Positions 36,001 to 46,209 of a stretch of 64,000 bases of DNA are shown here, one piece after another (within the stretch, counting starts at the first letter, position 1; each line of letters starts with the position of its first letter). Below the pieces are notes generated by a model. That model did no database searches. It was not told the origin of the DNA and saw only the letters and a program-made list of their open reading frames with translations. A program made the translations under genes and the position numbers. Origin of the DNA: Rotaria sp. Silwood1 (lineage: Eukaryota > Rotifera > Eurotatoria > Philodinida > Philodinidae); the NCBI GenBank assembly GCA_905250075.1, contig CAJNOP010000326.1, forward strand, positions 1 to 64,000, in the 5' to 3' direction.

Positions 36001-38003
36001 CAAAATGTTTACATTTTTCTGGTTATTTATGTGGTTATACAGCATGGGGTTTTATAATATTTTATAAAATATTATTTCTTATTTGTTTTTTATTTCGTTT
36101 ATGGATACGTTATGATTCAAAATGGTTTCAACATATATTAGCATTATGTTTACCAATAATATTAATTTATTTATTAAAACATATATTAATGTCATTATTA
36201 TCTGAATTTGTTTTTTTACAAAATTTTGGTCGTACACCATCATTAAATAATCGACGAATTTTTTTTATATTTAATTATTTTAATTTTTTTTTCGATTGTT
36301 TTCTTGGTATATTATCATGTGTTATACGTATATTAAAATCAGTTTTAGCATCACTTTTATTTATGGGTAGATTAGATTATTCATTTATGGGAAGAAATTT
36401 AGAAAGATTAGATCAAGGTTATGCAACATATGTAACATTTATTCATATGGAAATTATTCATGGACATCCAATTTTGGGTATGAAAAATTTTTTATTTAGT
36501 TTTTTTTATTTGTTTTGTAAGAAAATTTTAAGATGATTCATTAAAATTAACTGAAGATATGACAGTTCTCATTAATTCTTATCGAAAGATTATTCAAAGA
36601 TAATTTCATAAATCAGAACTGTTTGACATGGAAGTTACTGAACCCGACTCGAGTCGGACACTGATGTTGAAATATTCTTGTCTTGAGGTGTAAGCCGAGA
36701 GATCAAACGGCGGCGGCGCCCACTAGATTCCATGTTTTCCTACACCGGCGGCGGCTTTGACAACCAAAAAAAGACGTTTTCGCTTCTAAAATGCGAGAAA
36801 AAGACCGATCGCATACGTATCGATGTCAATGGCTGCGGTGCATCATACTATTATCAAAAATTTTCGCTCGTGGCAGCGGCGCAACGGCTGAACTAACTTA
36901 TTCAACAAGCGAAACAGTAGACTAATAGTGTTTGAAGTCTACTGTTTTCTCCTTGGACTCATTACTTAGTAACAGAGGTCGACTAGTTCAGTTCTAGGTA
37001 TTGACTCATAAGAAAGCTTTTTTCCCTTATTCGTTTGATTAGATAAATTTTGTTTTCTTTCATTTCATCTCAACACATGCTCATGGAATCAATATATTGA
37101 AAAAAATTTGATTACATCGGATACTAGTTGGAATAAGTCTGATCAAGTTCTTCCTATAGAAAACATTTCGATAAATTGATGTTTTCTATTCTAAAATATA
37201 TACTGATTACTTTTTGATGTCATTATATGTCCGAATCATAGAGAAGTTAGATTCGATTATTAAATATATGCAATATCAAGATTTTCATAGGTTTTGATTT
37301 TAGTCTTCAATCTAGAAAGCATTATTTCGAACATTAATAATAAGATTTTTGTTTTTTTTTAGTAACTTTTTGTGATATAATTTGGCATGATATTGAACGT
37401 AAACGTCATATAAGTCAACATTCAAAAAGCAATAAATTAATTTATGATAGTATAATGAATACAAAAGTTCATTTAGCTCGATTTAAATGGCATCTTTTTT
37501 ATACATTAATTCGTAATGAATATTTAAAATTTTTACGTAAACATGCATTATTAATAGCAACAAATAGTAAAGGTATTATTTCTTCAACAACAGCTGCAGC
37601 TGTTGTTTTAACAACAAATTCATTAAATGAAAAATCTTTTAATAATGAACAACATTCATCAATTTTATTATATGATCGTCCAATAATGAGACAACCACCA
37701 ATACCACCTAAACGATCTGGTTATCGATATAATTTTGATTATGAACAAACAAGTGATCTTCGTTTTATCTATCAACAATTAAAATCTTTAACACATAATG
37801 TTTCTCAATTGAAAAATAATAATAATAATAATAATCAACAAGAAGAAGAACAAGATATTGAAATAGAAGAACAACATCATGAACAAATTTATTTACCACC
37901 AAATCAAATAATAACAAAAAAACAATCACAAGTAACATGTACATTTTCTGATGAATATACAAGTTCAAAATTTCATAACATGCCAACGATACAGAGACGA
38001 TAA
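30001..38003 (+). CDS. C-type lectin/EGF/STRA6-type membrane receptor (apparent fusion)
   Basis: Nine exons are inferred: 30001-30142, 30876-31082, 31142-31333, 31384-31506, 31565-31718, 33068-33676, 33732-34138, 35578-36477 and 37363-38003, giving 1124 aa in one frame. Order: signal peptide (1-20); C-type lectin domain (about 49-180; CPIAWQYFAASCYW, SWSWINGRALS, NFICE); one EGF domain (about 183-221, six Cys); a membrane span (about 229-249) followed by RILKRKLNR; a second span (about 308-328); a loop with N-glycosylation sites; then a STRA6-type multi-span body. STRA6 marks are CHGRPSLP (398-405), RLDYSFMGRNLERLDQGYAT, IIHGHPILVTFCDIIW and the C-terminal RFKWHLFYTLIRNEYLKF. STRA6 moves retinol from its carrier across the plasma membrane. 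The predicted topology (lectin/EGF outside, linker inside, STRA6 N-terminus outside) supports one protein. The weak point is the exon 5 donor, CAG|GTTTGA: without splicing, translation would stop at 31728. AATAAA at 38089-38094. Confidence 0.72.
32416..33022. mobile_element. Pogo/Tigger-like non-autonomous DNA element
   Basis: The element lies in intron 5 of the STRA6-type gene. It starts with CAGTAAAACCTCCCTATAGT and ends with ACTATGGGAGATTTTACTG, terminal inverted repeats of about 27 bp with few mismatches. It is flanked by TA on both sides (32414-32415 and 33023-33024), as expected for Tc1/mariner/pogo insertions. CAGTAnAACCTC is the usual pogo/Tigger start. Internal partial copies of the terminal repeat occur near 32459 and 32700. 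There is no transposase ORF. Without the nested insert it would be about 380 bp. Confidence 0.75.
32763..32988. mobile_element. Second inverted-repeat element nested in the pogo-like element
   Basis: It spans 226 bp, flanked by TA (32761-32762 and 32989-32990). The left end is CCCACGAAAAAATTTTTCAA; the right end, reverse-complemented, begins CCCACGGAAAAATTCTTCAG. Terminal repeats run about 37 bp to CGCGGTTTC. The interior repeats CGCGGTTT and ACCGG-containing modules. Because it interrupts the outer element it must be the younger of the two. Confidence 0.7.
34265..34501. mobile_element. GC-rich palindromic element in STRA6-type intron 7
   Basis: This 237-bp element is bounded by TAGTGTCACATATCC and its near-perfect reverse complement GGATATGTGACACTG. 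The inverted repeats continue through CAAAATTTTGGAGAT, about 30 bp in all. Inside, the module GCATCTCCCTCAGGAGAC appears three times in both orientations, two of them back-to-back as a perfect palindrome. A TAGTG/CAGTG start is common in hAT elements, but no 8-bp duplication is visible. ORFs on both strands are by-products of the palindrome. Confidence 0.7.
34787..35358. mobile_element. hAT-type foldback element with perfect 8-bp target duplication
   Basis: Two arms of about 250 bp are inverted copies (TAGTGGCGTAACTAGGATTT at the left; the right end reverse-complemented reads TAATGGCATAACCAGGATTT). They meet near 35,045 and nearly fill the 572-bp element. The right arm has an extra piece of roughly 30 bp. 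Direct repeats CTATGACT flank it exactly at 34779-34786 and 35359-35366. The 8-bp duplication points to hAT transposase. No ORF; non-autonomous. Confidence 0.85.
36683..36947. repeat. GC-rich repeat related to the element at 38211, plus hairpin
   Basis: Within intron 8 of the STRA6-type gene, TTGAGGTGTAAGCCGAGAG begins a block rich in CGGCGGCGG and GCGGCGGC. Its first 14 bases match the start of the element at 38211. No matching right end was found, so it may be truncated. At its right side is a perfect 12-bp hairpin (AAACAGTAGACT at 36912-36923 with its complement at 36936-36947). Confidence 0.45.
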
Positions 38004-39201
38004 AGGACAGTGTCTTTTTTTTGTTTAGAAGTCAAAAACAGTTGTTGTTGTTTTTCTTGTATTTGTTCTTTTTTTTTTTTAGTTTTCAAATAAAATAATT
38101 TTAGTTCTTAACACACAGTTATCATCTTTTGATATACCAAGTGTATTTTCATGAGGAACAGCGGCAAGATCTGAAACATTTACAGAAAAACTATTTTTTT
38201 CTGTTATCACTAGAGGTGTAAGCCGAAACAGCTGAGCCGCCGTCGCCACGGAATCGTAGATAATTTTAAGAGTTGTTTTTGGGAGCCGCCGCTATGAAAA
38301 AGCAAGTTCAGTTGCTACGCCACCGCCACGGACGAAGATAACGGATAATAGTCTATGGCGTCGTCAGTGACATTTTTAAGAGAAAATACGTGTTTTTTGC
38401 TTGTCAAAGCCGCCGGCGCCGTTTTATACATCTAGCTATCACAGCACTGATTGAAAAGAGTATTTTAAAATTACAATATTCTCGTAGCAATAAGCCTAAG
38501 GACACGAGGTCTTGTCAAGCTATTCATAGATCATCAGGGTCTGCATAACACACATAGCCTTGAATCAAAATTGATTGATCAGTTAGAAGACTTTCTTCAA
38601 TTTAAAGCACGGCTTCTAGTTCGAAGGTGTAATTTATCGAAGGCGGCTCTGATTTCAACGTATTGTACTTCAGTATTAACAGCTCTGTTGGAAGGATCTT
38701 ATTTTCTGCTCGATATTATTTTATCATCATCTTTCAAATGTCCCTCTAATCGATGAAATTTTTAATAGTGACTTCAAATATCAAGTTAAGTTTTTTATTA
38801 AAAATCTTTCAATCTACAAAACTTTTTGCTCAGTGTAGAAAAATATTATGTTGAAAAAAAATATTTTCGAAAGAGTCTCTTGATTATTAAAGAAGAATGA
38901 TCTTCTTTTTTTTCGCTTGAGTAACTAATTCATAATATATATATTGTCATTAAAAATTATACTTTGATTTTTTCATTTAATTTTCATTGAAATTCTCACA
39001 ATAGAATATTGACTAATACAGACATCTATTTTAGATGTCAGAAATGTTTTCTAAACCTCACCATTCATATATGTTTCTAGTGAGTCAACAAAATGTCGGC
39101 CTTGAGTCATCATCAATCATTCATAACTGAATGAGTTATTCTATCAATATAAAGGAAGAGATTCACCTTATTTTTGACGAAACTTCCTATAATTTACAAA
39201 T
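38004..39201. other. Intergenic spacer between STRA6-type gene and phosphatase
   Basis: Apart from the polyadenylation signal of the upstream gene and the hAT-like element, it is AT-rich with no recognised gene. The 61-aa ORF at 38571-38756 has no family features. Confidence 0.55.
38211..38434. mobile_element. Small hAT-like element downstream of the STRA6-type gene
   Basis: The 224-bp GC-rich element starts TAGAGGTGTAAGCCG and ends, reverse-complemented, TAGATGTATAAAACGG. The flanks are GTTATCAC (38203-38210) and GCTATCAC (38435-38442), an 8-bp target duplication with one change. The interior carries CCGCCG/CGGCGG modules. There is no coding capacity. Confidence 0.65.
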
Positions 39202-39959
39202 ATGACAACAATATCACATGCTCGTATATCAACAAATGAAAGAAAAAAAATAACTTTATCTTCTCCTTTATTATTAACAAAAAAATCACAAATTACAACA
39301 TTATCAAACAAAAAACCTATTGATCCATTTGAAAAACGTCTTAATTATATTCGTATACATCTTTTAAATAATAGAATTCAACGAAAAATAACATATCATG
39401 AACCAACACTTATTTTTGATAAATTTCTTTATTTAGGTGGTCTTAGATCATTACACGATCAAGTAAGTTTTGTTTTTTTTCTTTTAATTTATCATTTTCT
39501 TATCGTTTTAATTAATTATTTTCTTTTTCTAATAATAAGAATCGTCTTACTCGTTTAAATATAACTCATATTCTATCAGTTCTTTGGATTCGACCAAAAA
39601 AAGATTCGATTCCTCCAAATGTTAAACATCTTTTTATTAAAGCTGAAGATACAATGTCATTTAATATGTCACCATATTTTGAACAAGCCTGTCAATTTAT
39701 TGAAGAAGCACGACAATTAAATGGTTGTGTACTTATTCATTGTGCATGTGGAGTATCACGTTCAACAACATTATGTTGTGCATATTTAATAAAACATCAT
39801 TCAATGTCAATTGAACAAGCTATAAATGAAATACGTACACATCGTCCTATTGTACAACCAAATACTGGTTTTCTTCGTCAATTAATACGTTATAATGAAA
39901 AAATTGAACGTGATAAAACAGATATGAATATAATTGTAGAACAATTACAAAAAATTTAA
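39202..39959 (+). CDS. Dual-specificity protein phosphatase (atypical DUSP)
   Basis: Two exons (39202-39462 and 39540-39959), joined in phase 0 across a 77-bp intron, give 226 aa. The phosphatase domain covers about residues 65-220. The active-site loop is HCACGVSRSTT, matching HCx2GxSRS with nucleophile Cys155 and the phosphate-binding Arg. The general acid is probably Asp124 in KAEDTMSFNM, 31 residues upstream, the normal spacing in this family. FLYLGGLRSLHD is the usual DUSP domain start, and VSRSTTLCCAYLIKHHSMSI follows the loop as expected. The N-terminal 65 residues are basic and Ser/Thr-rich. No kinase-binding rhodanese domain is present, so it belongs with the small atypical DUSPs; the substrate cannot be inferred. 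A single promoter-sized gap of 141 bp separates it from the DnaJ gene. Confidence 0.88.
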
Positions 39960-40100
39960 TTTAAGTTTTTTTTTTTTTATTTTCTTTCCTGAAATGTGAA
40001 TGACACAAATTTTAAATTGAATGAATTTTGTATTTTCGGTGTTTTTTTTAGATAATTTTGTTGTTTTTTTTATTTTTTATTTGATTCTAAATTAAATAAT

Positions 40101-43100
40101 ATGGCATCTGGTACATCCGGTGATAATGATGATAAAAAGAAATCTTCATTTGGTGGTGTTCGATCTGGTTTTCTTGGTAAAACTGGTACAGATGAAGCAC
40201 CATTAGATAAAACTTATTATAATATACTTAATGTATCACCAACAGCAACAGCATCAGAAATAAAAAAAGCTTATTATTCACTTTCATTACAATATCATCC
40301 TGATCGTACACAAAATCTCAATGAAATAACACGACGTGAATATGCTGAAAGATTTAAACTTATTTCACAAGCTTATAGTAAGATAAAAAAATATTAGATT
40401 ATATTCTATAATGTTTACGATTTTGTTTTTTTTTTTTCGTAATAGGTATTCTTAGTGATCCAGAAAAAAGAACACTTTATAATAGGTATGTGAATACAAA
40501 AAAAAAAGAAAACGAGATAATTCTAATAGAATTTTCATGTTCAATGGTTTGATTATTAGAGTCTACTTTTGAATAGATGAAGATGAGAGTAAAGCTTTTT
40601 TTGTTTTAGTAGTATTTTTCTTTTATTGATGTTTAAATGTTATAAAATATCGTATAAGTGTAATATGTAAAGTATTGAGTTATTTTATTATTCTATGTGT
40701 TTCATGAGATAGAATAATATCTGTCTTTTTTTTTACTGATTTATAAAAAAAATATTTTCCAAAAATTAATATTCTAATATCGACATATAAGAAATCATTG
40801 ATGCATAAATTACAATATAAATAAGTAGAAATGAATTCCTATATAGTAAAAACTATAACAGATGCGTGTTATATATTCTTAATGGAAACGGAAATTAGAA
40901 TCTATTTTCAAATGAAAGAAAAAACTTATTTTGTAGTTTTGTACTTAATTTTGCCGATGATATATATGTGTCCATTGAGTTGATTTGTAGAATTTGGATT
41001 AGGACTAGATGAATTTTTTTGTAAGCATTGAAACTCGTCTATATTTACTTGTTTCTATCGATTTTCATAGTGTTGATAATCTAGAAACATGAGTTTGAAA
41101 ATTACAAACTAATCAATGTCTAATCGTCATATAACAGAGAAAATATTTAAATATTAGCAAATTTTAAATTTTGTATAGAAATCATAATTGTATTGAAAAA
41201 ATAAAGCATGGATGTTATTCAATATTACTTGATGAAAAATTTTGCAAGAATTTTTCGTTTGTTTTTAGTATTAGAGTTTCAAAAATTATATAAGTCTGAC
41301 ATTGTATATTTTAACTAATTGATATTTTACATGGACTAGTTGACAATAGAAATCCTATTGGCTTCTAAGTCTAATATAGAAATAATAACTGACAGCTACA
41401 GGATGTTCTATAAGTTTTGAGGCGTAATGAAATTAGTTTGTATGGAGACAGAGAATAATCCCTAATCGAATGTATTTATATAAGCCTTGAATATTTATGT
41501 CAATCTTTTAAACGACATATCTTTTTCTGTAAATAATAAAACAAAAAATAGAAACATGAGAATAAATTTTTCGCAATCGATCAATGTGATTTTTTTTGAT
41601 AAAATATAGAATCTTATTCATTTATTTGACACTTATTAGAATTCATAAGTCACATTTGTAACCTAATTGAAATGAATAATCTATATGAAAATGTCAAATG
41701 CAAAACGAAAGAAAAGCAAAGGTTATCTTTTGAACTATTAATCAATTACTGAAAGTTTATGAGAAATATCAAAAAGGAACAAGTACGAGTCGAATAATTT
41801 TCAAACTTTGATCTAGATTCAAGAAACAATGAAAAACAACAAGTTGATAAAACTGAAAAAATACGTTCGTCAAAAATTTTTCATGATCAATTGTTTTTCA
41901 ATTCAAACTTTATGCATTCTGTCCAGATTTATCAATATTTCAATAGAGTTTTAGCTTCCGGCATAGTATATAAGTCCGCAGAGTGACCTGAAAATTTCAG
42001 CTCAAAAGAACATTACTAAAATCCCAAGAACCACTCATATTTCACAAAAAAGCTAGAATTTTCTATTTTTTAGGACTTCAATATCTTCAGGAAGGAAAAA
42101 TTTTTTGTGAACTGAGGATTTCAGAAGATATAACTAACAAATAAACTTATCTATGAGCAAAATCGAAATACCTCCATTCAAATTGTTAGTATGTACTATG
42201 TCAGAGGCTAAAATTCTAGTAGAATACTTATAACTTTGAATTACAGTCTCTTATTTCTTCAATAGTTTAACAACATATAATTTCTTGACATGTTGTCTAG
42301 TTAACATGTGCAATTAACTTCATAGAATAATATTCATTTCAACATTGTGAAAGTTTACTACTTGTAAAGATATAATTAGAACATTGCGTTTTTAGTCTTT
42401 TTTGATAACTATAATATAAAAAGAAGCTTTGTCATTATACAGTATAATAAAAAGATGTGCGCGCAATCCGTACCGAATTCAAATGTAACACATGATGTAA
42501 CTGCTATAGCTACTTACAGAGCGATTATTTAGTCTATTTATTTTGGCATGCATTTTTTATCATTCTTTTCCTTAATCCTTCAGAAATTCAATAAGGAAAT
42601 ACTATGCATTAGAATGAGCTATTATTGATGCATACCATGATTGATTTATTGTCATTATAATCTTAATAAATTTCTAAAACTCTTTAATAAAGATGAAGAC
42701 TAAATTCTAATGAATGCTGTTGTAAAAATGAAAATGTATTCATTTGTCCACTAGTTTATAACTTCTCAAGAAAAAAAACTCGCTTAAAATTAAAACTGTA
42801 CAGTTACATTAGAGTCATCAGTGCCTATCATGGCTATAGATTTTCAGAGTAACGATTGTTCGAGTCTGTAGAGAAGCTGTAAAAACTTCTATTTACTATT
42901 ATTTTATATTTAGATATGGTAAAGATGAACGTCTTATAGCAAATGGTTCAGCTGGTATATCATTAGAAGAATTTGATGCTGAAGAATTCTTTCGTTTAAT
43001 GTTTGGTGGTGAACAATTTATAAAAATTATTGGTGATTTTGAATTAGCTAAATCATTAAAACATGCTCTTTCTGAAGTACTTAAAGATGTTGAAAATAAA

Positions 43101-43708
43101 GGTACAGAAGAAACACGTGAACAAAAAGAAGAAAAAATGCGTAAACGTTTAGCATATGCTGAAGAACGTACACAAGCACGTGAAGAACGTATTAAACAAT
43201 TATCAATAAATCTTACATATAAATTATCTGTTTTTACGGAATCAATACCATCAAATGCTAATGATATTCAATATAATCAAGCATTAAATAATTTTATTGA
43301 AATAACACGTTTAGACATTCCAAATTTACTTAGTGCACCATATGGTGAACATTTATTACATGCTATTGGTTATATATATGCATCAAAAGCAAAATTATGG
43401 TTAAATAAATTAGATTCACAAGAAGGTCATATTGGTAAACGTATGTTAGGATTTGGTAAACATGTACAATCATCATGGAAAGAACGTGTACATGTTGTTA
43501 AAGAAACAGTTAAAACAGTTAAATGTGCTGTTGAATGGGGACAATCAATGTCAAAATTAGCACAAATAGCTGATGAAGAAGCAGCAGCAAATTCAGAAGG
43601 AGGACAAAATTCTCAATATCCATTTCAACATCATTCAGGACATTTAGATTATGAAGGATATACACCACCAGAAACAACAGCATCTGCATCCGCATCAGCC
43701 TCAGCTTC

Positions 43709-43742
<34 letters not shown>

Positions 43743-44072
43743 TCATCGAATAAAAATACAACAACATCTTCCCCAAGTAAACATCATCGTCATGGTAAAT
43801 CACCAGCGACACAACAGCCATTACAATTAACTGAAGAAGAAAAACGTAAACTTGAAGCTGATACAGCTGCTAAATCTATGGAAGCACTTTGGCGTGCAAC
43901 AAAACTTGAAATTGAAAGTATTGAACGAGATGTTTGTGATCGAGTATTAAGTGATTCATTATGTTCACGTGAAACTCGACGACGTCGATGTATAGCTCTA
44001 TTAAATATGGGTGAATTATGGCAAGTAGCACATGATAATCGAGCAGCATCGTCAAATTCTGATTCACCATAG
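40101..44072 (+). CDS. DnaJ (Hsp40) protein with DnaJ-X domain
   Basis: Three exons (40101-40377, 40446-40485, 42914-44072), phases 1 and 2, give 491 aa. The J domain covers about residues 38-107: [20 protein letters not shown], then the HPD motif at 66-68 that triggers Hsp70 ATP hydrolysis, then [17 protein letters not shown]. After [20 protein letters not shown] comes a charged helical region ([19 protein letters not shown]) and [23 protein letters not shown], typical of the DnaJ-X domain seen in yeast CAJ1/DJP1 and plant homologues. A low-complexity stretch of Ser/Ala/Pro/His (about 325-375) separates this from a helical C-terminus with [16 protein letters not shown]-like text ([19 protein letters not shown]). 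It is probably a cytosolic or ER/peroxisome-associated cochaperone. Intron 2 (40486-42913, 2.4 kb) is AT-rich and I recognise nothing in it. Confidence 0.85.
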
Positions 44073-44797
44073 ATCTCTATTCGTCTTGAGCTATCTTTTT
44101 CCTTTATAATCAAGTTTATTTTTATTTTTTTTTTCCTTTTGTGTACCAGTTTTTTTTTGTCATCTTGGCTCATGTGTATCGAGGAAATAATATAATGTTC
44201 CATTCATCATTTTCTTTCTTTCTTTCTTTTTTTTTTGTATTCAAAATCAAATAGACAAAACAAAAAATTTATTGACTCTTCTTTCATGTACTGCAAATTT
44301 TTTTTTTTTGTTGTATTAAAAACAAAGACGCATATGAAAGTATTTTTATCAATTGGATTCTTTGCACTTTATTCAAAGATGTTTGTGTTTCTTTCATTTC
44401 TTTTTTTTGTTCAGTAAAACGAACTATTACGGTATAAACAATAAGTAATGCAAACAAAATATAATGTTGTGTCTATAACTTTGAATTATATACAATGATG
44501 AATTATTTGTAGCTATGAAATATTTTGAATTTATTATAATGACGAAAAGAACATTGAAAATATAAAGCTGTGAGCGTAATCGCTGTGCGAATGATATTTG
44601 AAAAACGATAGAGCTGTTCTTGTTAATCGCAGAAAGATTGTCTACTCATGGACACATTTTTTTCCTATCGTTATACTTAATTGTCATGCAATAGATTTTT
44701 ACATAATGAAATCCCACAATCGATGGAGTCGTTTATTTATACATCGTAAAGAATACTCCATTTTGGTAGTCTTGAGTATTTGGCCGAACTAACATTC
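44073..44797. other. Downstream spacer of the DnaJ gene
   Basis: It is AT-rich with long poly-T runs and a (TTTC)n stretch near 44,213-44,236. There is no recognised gene. Confidence 0.5.
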
Positions 44798-46209
44798 GAT
44801 GCAAAAGTCTTGGCAAAAAAATGTCAACCTATGGTAGGTCATATTGCCAACTTCTAAACCAATCAAATTTTTTTGTGTTGGAAAGAGCAAAGTCTGAACT
44901 ACAAATTTTCTACCAGACTTGTTTTTCCTGAACGAATCTACGAAGCAGGAGAAGCCAAAAACCAAACACCTCTACGAAAGTTCTTGCAACTTTATCTTCG
45001 TGCAATATCATTTTCTATTTTCTTTTCATTTTTGTGTACTCAAAAAGTGAGTACACACACTATAGAATCGGTCAGTGTGTCCCGTTCGTCCGGCCGGCTG
45101 TTTACACAATAACTCTTCAAAGGATAGTCCAATTGAGATGAAATTTTGCACACAAAACCGTCTCATCAATATCTCGGTTGAGTTCGAAGATGAGAATGAT
45201 TCGTTAAGAAATTGCTGAGTTATCGCAAAAATATCATTATTTCCTATGCTGTTCTATGTGAACATTGACCTATCCCGATTTTCATAAAAAAATTTTTTCT
45301 CTCATAATCAAACAAAACCTCAGCTATTATATACCATTCGATAGAGAATTACACGGGCTACAAAATAGTATATAAAACATTAAGAAACAAGAAGGTTAAG
45401 TCACGTATTGCAAAGATACTTAAATGGAAATTGCTTCTGTGTTTTTCCTTTTTGAAGTATACAAAACACTCGGATTTAAATCCACGGTTTCCATATCTCT
45501 TTATATTAAAAGCAAAATGAAAACTCACATTTAATGATGATGTTTGTAGCATAAAAGTGCTCTTTTCAATGGTGTATATTCGAAGGTAAATTTAGTCTTG
45601 GTTTCTCTAGAAAAATATAGTTCTTTCTGGATGACACTGTCTAATTTGGTCTTACTTGCTATCTGACCGCTTTGTAGCAATAAAAGAAGTTTTTTCAATT
45701 CTTTTCTTTTTGCTAAGTTTCTAGGATCTGGTGTATTTCAAACAAATAACATACAAAGATTTCAGTTCACGCATAGTTTCTAAAGATTGTGGTTAATTTC
45801 CTTCCAAATGGATGGTTCGTGCAAAAAAACTCTATTTTACAAAAATTTCAACTTCCTATCTTTTTTAATTAAAGAGTCAAGAGCTAATCTTAAAAAAATT
45901 TACCAAAGCTGATATCGATAGAACTTTCGATGTGCCATATTTTGGTGTATTTTTTGTTAGAATTTGATCCATATAACTCAAGATAATTGAGAAATAGAAA
46001 CTTTTCAAGTTACAAAAACGTTGCAAGAACTTTTTAAGAGATGTTTAGCTTTAGCTTCTCTTGCTTCGTAGATTGGTTCCGAGAATTTAAGCCTGGTACA
46101 AAATTTGTAGTTCAGACTTTGCTCTTTCTAGCAAAAAAACTTGATTGGTTTAGAAGCTGGCAATATAGTCTAACATAGGTTGACATTTTTTTGTCAAGAC
46201 TTTTGCATC
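44798..46209. mobile_element. Non-autonomous DNA element with ~200-bp terminal inverted repeats
   Basis: Left arm 44798-44993 and right arm 46012-46209 are inverted copies, roughly 85% alike by eye. Both start GATGCAAAAGTCTTG and share AAAGAGCAAAGTCTGAACTA and AATCTACGAAGCA. The 1-kb middle is not inverted. It includes GTCCAATTGAGATGAAATTT, related to the motif in the ASB-like intron 2. No transposase-like ORF of useful length was seen. No clear target duplication, so the family is unassigned. Confidence 0.75.

Noticed and set aside
43519-44203. Minus-strand ORFs opposite the DnaJ exon 3
   Set aside because: They are antisense shadows of a long coding exon with low-complexity stretches.
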